64,000 nt of DNA from Pseudomonas sp. MM213 (GTDB lineage: Bacteria > Pseudomonadota > Gammaproteobacteria > Pseudomonadales > Pseudomonadaceae): positions 5,952,001 through 6,016,000 of the forward strand of contig NZ_CP081943.1 in assembly GCF_020423045.1 (NCBI RefSeq). The letters run 5' to 3'. The translations under genes were made by a program, and so were the position numbers. The stretch's first letter is position 1. The number at the start of each line of letters is the position of its first letter. Of the stretch, positions 9,503 to 17,964 are shown one piece after another. The notes beneath the pieces were generated by a model. The model had not been told where the DNA came from. It searched no databases and saw nothing but the letters and a program-made list of their open reading frames with translations.

Positions 9503-12094
9503 TTAGACTGCCGGTGCCGTTTCGGCCTCGACGGCCGGTTTCGGCAGCGAGGACAGGAACGCCATGATCAGCGCCGCCAGGTACGGCAGCGACTGCACCA
9601 GCAACATGATCACCCAGAAGCGCATGTCGTTGCTCGGCAGCCCGTTCACCAGGAAGATCCCCAGCGCCGCGCCCCACAACAGCAGCATGATGAACATCTC
9701 TTCACGCGCTTCCGAAATCGCCACCCAGAAGCCGTGGTTGTCGGCATTTTTCGGCGTGCGGAAGAACGGAATGCTGCTGGTGAAGAAGCCGTACAGCACC
9801 GCTTTGGCGATGGTGTGCGACAACGCCAGCCCGGCCAGCGCCGCGCAGAACGCGTCCTTGAGGTTCACGCCAACGGCGCGACGGTAGAGGAAGATGATCT
9901 TGCCGACCTTGAACACGAACAACGCCAATGGCGGGATCGCGAAAATCAGCAACGGCGGATCGACCCGCTGCGGCACGATGATCATCGCCGCCGACCACAA
10001 CAGTGCGCCCACGGTGAAGAAGATGTTCATGCCATCCGCCACCCACGGCAACCAGCCCGCGAGGAAGTGGTAGCGCTGGCCACGGGTCAGCTCGGTGTCC
10101 TTGCCGCGCAGCAGGCTGGCGGTGTGACGCTTGATGATCTGAATCGCACCGTAGGCCCAGCGGAAACGCTGTTTCTTGAAGTCGATAAAGGTATCGGGCA
10201 TCAGGCCTTTGCCGTAGCTGGTGTGGTAGTACGCCGCCGACAAGCCTTTCTCGAACACGCGCAGACCCAACTCGGCATCTTCGCAGATGCACCAGTCGGC
10301 CCAGCCGAGTTCCTCGAGCACCGAGCGCCGGGTCATGGTCATGGTGCCGTGCTGGATGATCGCGTCGCGGTCGTTACGGGTGACCATGCCGATGTGGAAG
10401 AAGCCTTTGTATTCCGCGTAGCAGAGCTTCTTGAAGGTGCTTTCGTTCTGGTCGCGATAATCCTGCGGCGACTGCACCACGGCGATTTTCGGATCGGCGA
10501 AGTGCGGCACCATGTGCTTGAGCCAGTTCGGGTCGACGCAGTAATCGGAGTCGATCACCGCAATCACTTCGGCATCTTTGGCGGTGTGCGGAATCAGGTA
10601 GTTCAGCGCGCCGCCCTTGAAGCCGGCCAGCGGTGCGACGTGGAAGAACTTGAAGCGCGGACCGAGGGTTGCGCAGTAATCGCGCACCGGCTCCCAGACG
10701 GCCGGGTCCTTGGTGTTGTTGTCGATGATCAGGACTTCGAAGTCCGGATAGTCGAGGTTGGCCAGGGCGTTGAGGGTCTGTTTGACCATCTCCGGCGGCT
10801 CGTTGTAGCACGGCACATGAATCGACACTTTCGGCCTGTAGTCCGAATCGCCCACCACCGGCAGGAATTCACGCCGGCGTTTGTGGGTCCAGACCGCTTC
10901 GGCCAGTTCATGCGCCTCGGTCAGCAGTACGATAAAGACCCCGAGTGCGCCGAGTGCGAGGAGAAATCCTACGGTCAGGCTGAACCAGGTGCTGTATTGC
11001 TGGCTGTAGTCGTAGCCGATCCACACCAGCACCGAACCGCACAAGAAGGCGATAAAAGTCAGGAAGGTGCGGCCACGTTGACGCAGCGCCGAGCCGTCAA
11101 TCATCAGCAAGGTCAAGGACAGCAGGGCCAACACCGCCGAGCCGATGGCCAGCACGCGCCATTGCGGGATCGCGACGACCGGGCCTTCGAAGTTGAATTT
11201 CTGCTGGCGCGCGGCGTTGAACACGCCCCAATACGCGCCCACCGAACCTTCGTCACTGGCCTTCCACGGCTGGTCGAACGCTTCGATCACGAAGTAGTTG
11301 AAACCCTGGCGGTTAAGCTTGTTCACCAGCGTACGCAGGTAGATCGCCTGATCTGCCGGGCTCGCATCGGTGCCGCCACGCATGCGGCCGTTGCTCGGCC
11401 AGCCAACCTCCGAGAGCAGCAGCGGTTTTTTCGGGAACATCTTTTTCAGATCGCGAGCGCGGTCGAGGACGAACTGGCCGGCCTTGTCCACCGGGATGTA
11501 TTCCCAGTAAGGCAGGACGTGCGCGGCAATCAGGTCGACGTGCTTGGCCAGTTCCGGGTGTTCTTCCCAGACGTGCCATTGCTCGGACGTGGTGACCGGC
11601 ACCTTCACGGCTGCGCGAACGCGATCAAGGAGCACGCTCAGTTCGGCAGCGGTAATTTCCTTACGGAAGATGGCCTCGTTGCCTACGACCACACGAACCA
11701 CGCTGCGTGAGGAGTTGGCGATTTCGATGGCCCGGGTGATTTCCCGCTCGTTGCGTTCCAGGTCCGGGCTGATCCAGATCCCCAGGGTGACCCGCAGGCC
11801 GAATTCCTCTGCCAGTTTGGGAATGTCTCCCAGGGTGCCATCGACCGAGTAGGTACGGATGTTATCCGTCAGCTTGCTCATGATCTCCAGATCGCGACGC
11901 ATTTGATCGTCGGTCGGGTACTGCTCTTTCTGCGGATACTGGCCTTGCTGGAACGGCGAGTACGAGAAACCGGAGATCTGTTCAGGCCAGTTGGGGGCGG
12001 TGACCGGGCGATTGATCAGCGCCCAGAAGCCGGTAAACAAGGCTGCGATGGCGAGCACCACGACCAGGTTGAGTCCAAATTTACGCGATGACAT
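9503..12094 (-). CDS. ndvB: Periplasmic/cyclic beta-glucan synthase, GH17 + GT2 fusion (NdvB type)
   Basis: 863 residues from MSSRKFGLNL. After a TM segment comes a GH17-like domain (about 40-300) with acid/base Glu140 (VGNEA) and nucleophile Glu229 (SEVGWPS). Then TM segments and a GT2 glycosyltransferase (about 420-700) with VIDSDY, QSPQDYRD, CEDAELG and QRFRWAYG, the processive synthase signature, and a C-terminal membrane block. Pseudomonas GH17 domains of this kind act as beta-1,3 transglycosylases, and NdvB in P. aeruginosa makes cyclic beta-(1,3)-glucans linked to biofilm antibiotic tolerance. The dapE-ndvB adjacency is as I recall it in P. aeruginosa. The symbol is assigned by architecture and synteny. 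Confidence 0.85.
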   Translation of the reverse strand: MSSRKFGLNLVVVLAIAALFTGFWALINRPVTAPNWPEQISGFSYSPFQQGQYPQKEQYPTDDQMRRDLEIMSKLTDNIRTYSVDGTLGDIPKLAEEFGLRVTLGIWISPDLERNEREITRAIEIANSSRSVVRVVVGNEAIFRKEITAAELSVLLDRVRAAVKVPVTTSEQWHVWEEHPELAKHVDLIAAHVLPYWEYIPVDKAGQFVLDRARDLKKMFPKKPLLLSEVGWPSNGRMRGGTDASPADQAIYLRTLVNKLNRQGFNYFVIEAFDQPWKASDEGSVGAYWGVFNAARQQKFNFEGPVVAIPQWRVLAIGSAVLALLSLTLLMIDGSALRQRGRTFLTFIAFLCGSVLVWIGYDYSQQYSTWFSLTVGFLLALGALGVFIVLLTEAHELAEAVWTHKRRREFLPVVGDSDYRPKVSIHVPCYNEPPEMVKQTLNALANLDYPDFEVLIIDNNTKDPAVWEPVRDYCATLGPRFKFFHVAPLAGFKGGALNYLIPHTAKDAEVIAVIDSDYCVDPNWLKHMVPHFADPKIAVVQSPQDYRDQNESTFKKLCYAEYKGFFHIGMVTRNDRDAIIQHGTMTMTRRSVLEELGWADWCICEDAELGLRVFEKGLSAAYYHTSYGKGLMPDTFIDFKKQRFRWAYGAIQIIKRHTASLLRGKDTELTRGQRYHFLAGWLPWVADGMNIFFTVGALLWSAAMIIVPQRVDPPLLIFAIPPLALFVFKVGKIIFLYRRAVGVNLKDAFCAALAGLALSHTIAKAVLYGFFTSSIPFFRTPKNADNHGFWVAISEAREEMFIMLLLWGAALGIFLVNGLPSNDMRFWVIMLLVQSLPYLAALIMAFLSSLPKPAVEAETAPAV

Positions 12095-12311
12095 AGCTAT
12101 TTCGGGTTCCAAAGGCTGTGGAACGAAGGAACGGTTGGCGATCGCCAAGGGGCGCGCATCCTACACCGGCAGTTCACTGAACGTACATCGGACAGGGAAT
12201 TGCACGACATTGGGCAATCGGCTTTCACATAAGTTCTTACACTTGTCGCTTGTGGCTTAGATCTTTTGGCGTGTGGCCCTATAATGCGCGCCGGTTTTTG
12301 GGGTAATGGTC

Positions 12312-13124
12312 ATGAGTACAGAAGATCCGCGGTTTGCAGGCATCGCCCGTTTGTATGGCATCGAAGGGCTAGAGCGCTTGCGCGCGGCGCACGTGGCGAT
12401 CGTCGGCGTCGGTGGCGTCGGCTCCTGGGCTGCGGAAGCGGTGGCGCGGTGTGGCGTGGGCGAGATTTCGCTGTTCGACCTCGACGACGTCTGCGTCAGC
12501 AATGCCAACCGTCAGTTGCATGCGCTGGACAGCACCGTCGGCAAGCCCAAGGTCGAGGTGATGGCTGAGCGCCTGCGCGGGATCAACCCGGATTGCACGG
12601 TGCATGCGGTGGCGGATTTCGTTACCCGCGACACCATGGCCGAATACATCACGCCGAACATCGACTGTGTGATCGACTGCATCGACAGCGTCAACGCCAA
12701 GGCTGCGCTGATTGCCTGGTGCAAACGCCGCAAGATCCAGATCATCACCACGGGCGGTGCGGGCGGGCAGATCGACCCGACGTTGATCCAGGTCTGCGAC
12801 CTGAACCGCACATTCAACGACCCGTTGGCCTCGAAAGTGCGCTCGACCCTGCGCCGCGATTACAACTTCTCCCGCACCGTGACCCGCCATTACAGCGTGC
12901 CGTGCGTGTTTTCCACCGAGCAGCTGCGTTATCCGAAACCGGACGGCAGCATTTGCCTGCAGAAGAGTTTTGTCGGGGATGGCGTGAAGCTGGACTGCGC
13001 GGGCGGGTTTGGTGCGGTGATGATGGTGACGGCGACGTTTGGCATGGTCGCGGCGACCAAGGCTGTGGACAAGATTGTGGCGGGTGTCCGGCGCCCGGCA
13101 GATCGCATCAAACCCGAGGTTTGA
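12312..13124 (+). CDS. tcdA: tRNA threonylcarbamoyladenosine dehydratase (ct6A synthase) TcdA/CsdL
   Basis: 270 residues. An E1-like (ThiF/MoeB) protein that uses ATP to cyclise t6A37 of tRNA to ct6A. The nucleotide-binding loop GVGGVG is at residues 32-37; the conserved NRQLHAL and CIDSVNAK segments follow. The C-terminal region TFGMVAATKAVDKI is typical of TcdA. The start at 12312 is preferred over ATG 12306 because it sits 7 bp from GGGG(T). The gene faces csdE-csdA, whose E. coli counterparts work with this protein. A -10-like TATAAT is at 12280-12285. Confidence 0.93.
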   Translation: MSTEDPRFAGIARLYGIEGLERLRAAHVAIVGVGGVGSWAAEAVARCGVGEISLFDLDDVCVSNANRQLHALDSTVGKPKVEVMAERLRGINPDCTVHAVADFVTRDTMAEYITPNIDCVIDCIDSVNAKAALIAWCKRRKIQIITTGGAGGQIDPTLIQVCDLNRTFNDPLASKVRSTLRRDYNFSRTVTRHYSVPCVFSTEQLRYPKPDGSICLQKSFVGDGVKLDCAGGFGAVMMVTATFGMVAATKAVDKIVAGVRRPADRIKPEV

Positions 13125-13135
13125 AACACCACCCC

Positions 13136-13223
13136 TGTAGGAGCGAGGCTTGCCCGCGAAAGCGGTATGTCAGGTACGGCGCCTTCGCGGGCAAGTCGGA
13201 TCGCCGCACCGCTCGCTCCTACA
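13136..13223. repeat. REP pair overlapping the csdE stop codon
   Basis: Inverted arms begin TGTAGGAGCGAGGCTTGCCCG and end CGCTCCTACA. The right end (CTCCTACA, 13216-13223) includes the csdE stop at 13219-13221, so the last bases of csdE are REP sequence. Confidence 0.85.
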
Positions 13224-13629
13224 GGGGCGCGGCCAACTCATTCATCCGCTGGAGCACGGCATTGAGGCCATTGCTACGCGAAGGCGACAACTGTCGGCTG
13301 AGTCCAAGCTGATTGAACCAGTCCGGCAAATCCACCTGCTGCAACTCGACCGCCGACAACCCGTTAACCCGCGCCAGCAACAACGCCACCAACCCGCGGA
13401 TCAACCGCGCATCGCTGCTCGCGGCAAACTGCCAGTGGCCGTCCTGCAACGATCCCACCAACCACACCTGACTTTCACAGCCATGCACGCGGTTGGCGTC
13501 GACTTTATCCACATCGCTCAACACCGGTAGCCGGTCGCCCCATTGCATCAGCAGTCGCGCGCGTTGCTCCCAGCCTGCGGCGGCCTGAAAAGTTTCGAGC
13601 GCCATTTCGGCATCAGCGGGGAGGTTCAT
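13219..13629 (-). CDS. csdE: Sulfur acceptor protein CsdE (SufE family)
   Basis: 136 residues. The protein accepts persulfide sulfur from the cysteine desulfurase CsdA; the acceptor is Cys51 in HGCESQVW. It is the usual SufE/CsdE fold and length. The csdA stop/csdE start overlap is 4 nt (ATGA), showing translational coupling. The terminal Leu codon and TAG stop are supplied by the adjacent REP end. The csdA pairing and nearby tcdA favour CsdE over SufE. Confidence 0.9.
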   Translation of the reverse strand: MNLPADAEMALETFQAAAGWEQRARLLMQWGDRLPVLSDVDKVDANRVHGCESQVWLVGSLQDGHWQFAASSDARLIRGLVALLLARVNGLSAVELQQVDLPDWFNQLGLSRQLSPSRSNGLNAVLQRMNELAAPL

Positions 13630-14831
13630 CGCAACAACTCCAGCGCTTGATCCAGCGCATCAAAGAACCGTTGCAGGTCCTCGGAGTCGTTGTAAAGCGC
13701 CAACGACACCCGAATCGCCCCGGCCAGTTCTAAGCTTTTCAGCAGCGGCATCGCGCAATGATGACCGGCGCGCACCGCGATCCCCTGTTCTGTCAGCAAG
13801 TGCGCCAGATCAGAGTTATGCACACCCTCGACGACAAAACTCGCCAGGGCCAGTTGCGGTTTGCCCAGCAAGCGAATGCCGTCGCGCGCCTCAAGACCTT
13901 TCAACAAATAGTCATGCAGCGCGGCTTCATGGGCCGAAACCGCATCCTGATCGAGGCCGGCGAGGTAATCGAGCGTCGCCCCGAGACCAATCACGCTGGA
14001 GATCGGCGGCGTTCCTGCCTCGAAACCGAGCGGAGCAGGACGAAAGCGCGCGTGCTGGTAATCCGCATCCAGCACCATTTCGCCGCCGAACTGCCAATGG
14101 CGCAGTTGCTTGAGCGCCTCATGGCGGCCGAACAACACCCCCAGGCCATCCGGGCCATAGAGCTTATGGCTGGAAAACACATAAAAGTCGCAACCCAGCA
14201 CCTGCACATCGTGCCGGCCATGGACCACGCCTTGGGCGCCATCGACCACGGTCAACGCGTTGTGTGCCTTGGCCAGCGCCAGCAGCGCGGGCAATGGCTG
14301 CCAGGCGCCGAGCACATTGGACAGCTGACTGACCGCCAGCAAGCGGGTTCGCGGGCCGATCAACGCGGCGGCGGTGTCGAGGTCGATCAAGCCGTCGGCG
14401 TCCAGCGGCAGGATCACCAGTTTGAGATCGCGACGGTGGGCCAGTTGCTGCCATGGCAGCAGGTTGGCGTGGTGCTCCAGGGCGCTGATGACAATTTCAT
14501 CGCCCGGATTGAAAAGATGTTCCAGGCCATAGGCGAGGAGGTTCAGCGCAGAGGTCGCGCCGTGGGTGAAGATGATCTGCCCGCAATCACCGGCATTCAG
14601 CCATTGCGCGACTTTGTTGCGGCTGTCCTCGAACGCCTGGGTGGCATGCGCGCCGGGCAAGTGTTGCGCCCGATGCACGTTGGCTGCGCCATTGGCGTAG
14701 TAATGCGCCAGGGCATCCAGCAGGGCTTGAGGTTTTTGCGTGGTGGCGGCGTTGTCCAGATAGGTCTGGTCTTGCCGTTGCAGGGCGGCGATGGCCGGAA
14801 AATCGGCGCGCCAGGGAGAGAGAATCATCAT
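13626..14831 (-). CDS. csdA: Cysteine desulfurase CsdA (class V aminotransferase fold)
   Basis: 401 residues. PLP enzyme that removes sulfur from cysteine and forms a persulfide. The Schiff-base Lys223 lies in SSHKLYGPDG and the catalytic Cys359 in RAGHHCAMPL, the group II (SufS/CsdA) signature. The LDNAATTQKP start block is intact. Two adjacent Met codons at the start (14831, 14828) leave a one-residue ambiguity. It overlaps csdE by 4 nt. The nearest upstream features are a REP pair and dapD. Confidence 0.93.
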   Translation of the reverse strand: MMILSPWRADFPAIAALQRQDQTYLDNAATTQKPQALLDALAHYYANGAANVHRAQHLPGAHATQAFEDSRNKVAQWLNAGDCGQIIFTHGATSALNLLAYGLEHLFNPGDEIVISALEHHANLLPWQQLAHRRDLKLVILPLDADGLIDLDTAAALIGPRTRLLAVSQLSNVLGAWQPLPALLALAKAHNALTVVDGAQGVVHGRHDVQVLGCDFYVFSSHKLYGPDGLGVLFGRHEALKQLRHWQFGGEMVLDADYQHARFRPAPLGFEAGTPPISSVIGLGATLDYLAGLDQDAVSAHEAALHDYLLKGLEARDGIRLLGKPQLALASFVVEGVHNSDLAHLLTEQGIAVRAGHHCAMPLLKSLELAGAIRVSLALYNDSEDLQRFFDALDQALELLR

Positions 14832-14897
14832 GCTATCGGGCCCTGCTAAACATGGGCGGACGTACGCCTGACCTGATGGTCTGGGCTACGCCGGACC

Positions 14898-14971
14898 TGT
14901 AGGAGCGAAGCTTGCTCGCGAAGGGACCGGTGAGATCCCCAAAAGCTTCGCGGGCAAGCCTCGCTCCTACA
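14898..14971. repeat. REP pair between csdA and dapD
   Basis: Inverted arms TGTAGGAGCGAAGCTTGCTCG and CGGGCAAGCCTCGCTCCTACA flank a short spacer. Confidence 0.88.
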
Positions 14972-14996
14972 AGAACAGGTGGTCGTGACGCTCTGC

Positions 14997-16031
14997 TTAG
15001 TTGTGAGCGTGCAGCGCTTCGTTCAGTTCGATCGCCGATTTGTGGGTTTTGCATTCCACGGCACCGGTTTCCGAATTGCGGCGGAACAGCAGGTCCGGCT
15101 GACCGGCCAGTTCACGAGCCTTCACAACTTTGACCAGCTTGTTGTTTTCGTCCAGCAGCGCCACTTTGGTGCCGGCAGTCACGTACAGGCCCGATTCAAC
15201 GGTGTTGCGGTCGCCCAACGGGATACCGATACCGGCGTTCGCGCCGATCAGGCAGCCTTCGCCAACCTTGATCACGATGTTGCCGCCGCCCGACAGGGTG
15301 CCCATGGTCGAGCAACCGCCGCCCAGGTCCGAACCCTTGCCGACGAACACGCCAGCGGAAACGCGGCCTTCGATCATGCCCGGGCCTTCGGTACCGGCGT
15401 TGAAGTTGACGAAACCTTCGTGCATCACGGTGGTGCCTTCGCCGACGTAAGCGCCCAGACGGATACGGGCGGCATCAGCGATACGCACGCCGGCCGGCAC
15501 GACGTAGTCGGTCATTTTCGGGAATTTGTCTACCGAGAACACTTCCAGCAGCTCGCCGCGCAGACGGGCTTCCAGTTGATGTTCGGCCAGTTCGGCGAGG
15601 TCAATCGCGCCCTGGCTGGTCCATGCGACGTTCGGCAGCAGCGGGAACACGCCGGCCAGGTTCAGGCCGTGCGGCTTGACCAGACGATGGGACAGCAGGT
15701 GCAGCTTGAGGTAAGCCTCAGGCGTGGAAGTCAGCGGTGCATCTTCGGCCAGAATGGTGGCGACCAGCGGCTTGTGGCTTTCGGCCAGACGGGTCAGCAG
15801 GGCGGCCTGGGCTGCGTCGACACCTTTCAGTGCTTCAGCCAGTTGCGAAGCCTGGGCGGTGCTGAACGCGATGGCCTGATTGCCTTCGGTGTAACCCAGA
15901 ACCGGCGCGATGGCCGCGACCAGATCGGCCGACGGGTTGAGCAGCGGCTGAGCGTAAAACACTTCGAGCCATGCGCCCTGACGATTTTGAGTGCCGACAC
16001 CAAAGGCCAGGCTGAATACGGAAGTGGACAT
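14997..16031 (-). CDS. dapD: Tetrahydrodipicolinate N-succinyltransferase
   Basis: 344 residues, the Pseudomonas length. It succinylates tetrahydrodipicolinate, the step before DapC and DapE in the lysine/DAP branch. The C-terminal half is a left-handed beta-helix made of hexapeptide repeats, seen in RIADAARIRLGAYVGEGT and GKGSDLGGGCSTMGTLSGG. It lies 33 bp downstream of yffB on the same strand and is probably cotranscribed with it. Because the island split the yffB 5' end from its original promoter, transcription of this gene (essential in most bacteria) may now start in or pass through the island. Confidence 0.96.
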   Translation of the reverse strand: MSTSVFSLAFGVGTQNRQGAWLEVFYAQPLLNPSADLVAAIAPVLGYTEGNQAIAFSTAQASQLAEALKGVDAAQAALLTRLAESHKPLVATILAEDAPLTSTPEAYLKLHLLSHRLVKPHGLNLAGVFPLLPNVAWTSQGAIDLAELAEHQLEARLRGELLEVFSVDKFPKMTDYVVPAGVRIADAARIRLGAYVGEGTTVMHEGFVNFNAGTEGPGMIEGRVSAGVFVGKGSDLGGGCSTMGTLSGGGNIVIKVGEGCLIGANAGIGIPLGDRNTVESGLYVTAGTKVALLDENNKLVKVVKARELAGQPDLLFRRNSETGAVECKTHKSAIELNEALHAHN

Positions 16032-16064
16032 GTAAATACCTCTAACAAAATTGAACGGGCTGGC

Positions 16065-16427
16065 TTACTTGAGCGCTGCCGCGTAGATATCTGGCTTGAA
16101 GCCAATCAGGGTTCGGTCACCGAGATCGAGCACCGGGCGCTTGATCATCGAGGGTTGTGCGAGCATCAGTTCGATGGCTTTCGGCTGGTCGAGATCGGCT
16201 TTGCGTTCGTCGTCGAGCTTGCGAAAGGTCGTGCCTGCACGGTTCAACACCACTTGCCAGCCGTGCTCGTCGCACCATTGGCTCAGGTGTTCGCGGTCGA
16301 TTCCGACCGCTTTGTAATCATGAAAGTCATAGCTGACAGCGTGTTCATCGAGCCAGGTGCGCGCCTTTTTCATGGTGTCGCAGGCTTTGATGCCGAAAAG
16401 CTGTAAGTGCTTGTTTTCATTGGGCAT
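16065..16427 (-). CDS. yffB: ArsC/Spx-family reductase YffB, chimeric N-terminus
   Basis: 120 residues with an ArsC-like thioredoxin fold. The single redox Cys16 is in GIKACDTMKKA. YffB proteins are probable glutathione-dependent thiol reductases of unknown substrate. The first nine codons (MPNENKHLQ) and the ribosome site (GGGGAAG on the minus strand) lie on the island side of attL, so the present start region is mobile-element DNA. The native start region survives at 21121-21176 and would read LTDSSKTLHLFGIKACDT. Reading frame and length are kept by the swap. dapD follows 33 bp downstream. Confidence 0.88.
   Translation of the reverse strand: MPNENKHLQLFGIKACDTMKKARTWLDEHAVSYDFHDYKAVGIDREHLSQWCDEHGWQVVLNRAGTTFRKLDDERKADLDQPKAIELMLAQPSMIKRPVLDLGDRTLIGFKPDIYAAALK
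16372..16400. repeat. attL: 29-bp direct repeat within yffB
   Basis: 29 bp, starting ATGGTGTCGCAGG and ending GCCGAAAAG, repeated without mismatch at 21121-21149 in the same orientation. It corresponds to yffB codons LFGIKACDTM. This is the expected product of site-specific integration by a tyrosine recombinase. Confidence 0.9.
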
Positions 16428-16433
16428 AAATTC

Positions 16434-16466
16434 TTCCCCAAAACTTCCCCAATACCGCCCAAAAAT
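16434..16466. repeat. Three 11-bp tandem repeats next to attL (candidate integrase arm sites)
   Basis: TTCCCCAAAAC, TTCCCCAATAC and a looser CGCCCAAAAAT follow each other at 11-bp spacing, about one DNA turn. A related TCCCCCAAAATG lies at 21000-21011 near attR. The first repeat, read on the minus strand, gives GGGGAA and serves as the Shine-Dalgarno of the chimeric yffB. The arm-site role is inferred. Confidence 0.5.
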
Positions 16467-16477
16467 TCAGCCGTCAA

Positions 16478-16725
16478 TTATGCCACGTCGATCCATTCTG
16501 CGCCTCGACTGTCGCGGTACAGATCGGTCATTGTGGCCGAACGGTGACCGAGCAGTTTCTGGGCATCGCGGCCTTCGACTTCGTGCAGACGTGCGGCAAG
16601 CCGAACACGCGACCACTGATCGGGTCGCGGTACGTGTAGTAAGTGACGCCATTGCGGGCGTCGGTCTTGCGGTAGAGATTGGGCGGAAGATCCTTTGACC
16701 CGGTATTACGCGGCCTGGGCGCCAT
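16478..16725 (-). pseudogene. Tyrosine recombinase (phage integrase), internally deleted
   Basis: The N-terminal arm-binding part (MAPRPRNTGSKDLPPNLYRK ... YTYRDPISGRVFGL) reads from 16725 to about 16597. It then joins, in another frame, the extreme C-terminus, LAARLHEVEGRDAQKLLGH...MTDLYRDSRGAEWIDVA, ending at the stop 16478-16480. The C-terminal His and the Tyr nucleophile (DLYRD) remain. The core-binding domain and most of the catalytic domain, including the Arg residues, are gone. Intact relatives are roughly 350-400 residues. The 5' end overlaps xis by 20 bp, a usual xis-int arrangement. Confidence 0.85.
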
Positions 16726-16948
16726 TGCGTGCTCTCTGTATTCTGCTAATCAGGCTGCCTCCGACAATCCGGACGGGCTGCTGGCCAGGGTTTTGGTAGT
16801 GGGCGTCGGACTCTACATAGTAGTTGCGCCCGTGCTTGACCGGTACCGGAGCGATCCGGCCCTCTCGCGCCCATTTACGCAGGGTGTTGGGGCTGGGCGG
16901 GGTCTTGAACACGGCCACCGCCCATTCGTCTAGGGTTACTTTGCTCAT
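16706..16948 (-). CDS. Phage excisionase (Xis)
   Basis: 80 residues from MSKVTLDEW; the frame extends upstream without family similarity. A winged-helix excisionase of the lambdoid type is indicated by LDEWAVAVF...PSPNTLRKWAREGRIAPVPVKHGRNYYVESDA, the segment that reads DNA and directs integrase to excise. It ends in an Arg/Ala-rich tail and overlaps the 5' end of the integrase relic. It looks intact, so it outlived its recombinase and may still bind the att region. Confidence 0.8.
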   Translation of the reverse strand: MSKVTLDEWAVAVFKTPPSPNTLRKWAREGRIAPVPVKHGRNYYVESDAHYQNPGQQPVRIVGGSLISRIQRARNGAQAA

Positions 16949-17031
16949 GAATACTCCATGCCGCGCGTGGCGGCAGAAGGTGGTTATTGGGCGAATTTGG
17001 CGAGCGCGGCGTCTGCGACCTTCATCGCGGC

Positions 17032-17960
17032 CTAGGCTTCGGTGGCATAGGCAGGATCGAATCCTCCGCACAGGTGGATGGTTGCTTGGCAGGCCCGGAG
17101 GTTTTCGCGAGTGAGCTTCAGCGCTGCGACGAGCTCTTCGCACGGCGCACGTTCTTCCCGGCCGATGTCCCAGAAGCGCTGACCCCAGTGCCCTGCCGGT
17201 GGCGGGTTACGGTTTTGCACGCCGAATGTCATCGCTCCCACGGCTGAATCGAGCAAGTCGCGCTTGTAGGCGTTGTCACCGTCGATGCTCAGGCCGCGCC
17301 GGCGAAGAGTTGAAACCACCTCATTGAGGTCAAGGCTTTTGTCCTGCAGGACAATGTCGAGCTCTGGTTTTTCAGGTGTGTAGATAGCCAAACAGATTTT
17401 TGCGCCGGGCGGCAGGCTGGCGCTGATCTTCTCCAGCGCCAGCCTGCGGTTTTGTGAAAACGGTTTAATGCAGACATGCGGATTCCTCGCCTGCCGTTCA
17501 TCAGCAGGCTGGTAGGTGGAAGAGGGGGAGTCGCCACAGAAGCAGTCGATGTCTTCGACGAGATAGTCGAAATCGAAATCGGTTTGTCGGGAGCGCTGTT
17601 CGGCTGACCAGCCCAGCGTTTTGTAATCGGCGCGATCCTGTCGGAACACCTGGCCGAAGCGCTCTTCAGTGCCGGACCACCAGATGACCCGAGTGGGGTC
17701 TTCCATAATTGTTTTCAGCAACTTGCCTTCGTTCTTCTTCCAGCACAGGTCGCAGTTTCCGAAATCAGAGCTCATGCCCAGATCGAAAGGCTGATCCTTC
17801 CAGAAGGTGGCGACATATTCATTGGTGATGCCTGCGGTGTACGAGGGGCAGAGGTTGTCCCAGCGGGTGCCGCCTCGATCATTGGCGGCCATCATGCGGT
17901 GATAACGTTTCGGCTCGTCGTAGCGGATACCGACGACACAGTCCCATTCGGTATAGAGAG
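17032..17960 (-). pseudogene. PAPS-reductase-like phage gene fused to a second phage segment, 5' truncated
   Basis: From about 17960 leftwards the frame reads TEWDCVVGIRYDEPKRYH, then FWKDQPFDLGM...FGNCDLCWKK and DIDCFCGD. These are the C-terminal half of phage phosphoadenosine-phosphosulfate-reductase-like proteins with a Cys pair. The N-terminal nucleotide-binding half is missing. The frame continues past the usual CFCGD end into a further segment (MTFGVQNRNPPPAGHWGQRFWDIG ... CGGFDPAYATEA) that looks like a separate phage protein. The open frame also extends upstream to 18330, but that part is the antisense of a structural gene. Family recognition is from memory. Confidence 0.55.
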
Positions 17961-17964
17961 AGGC

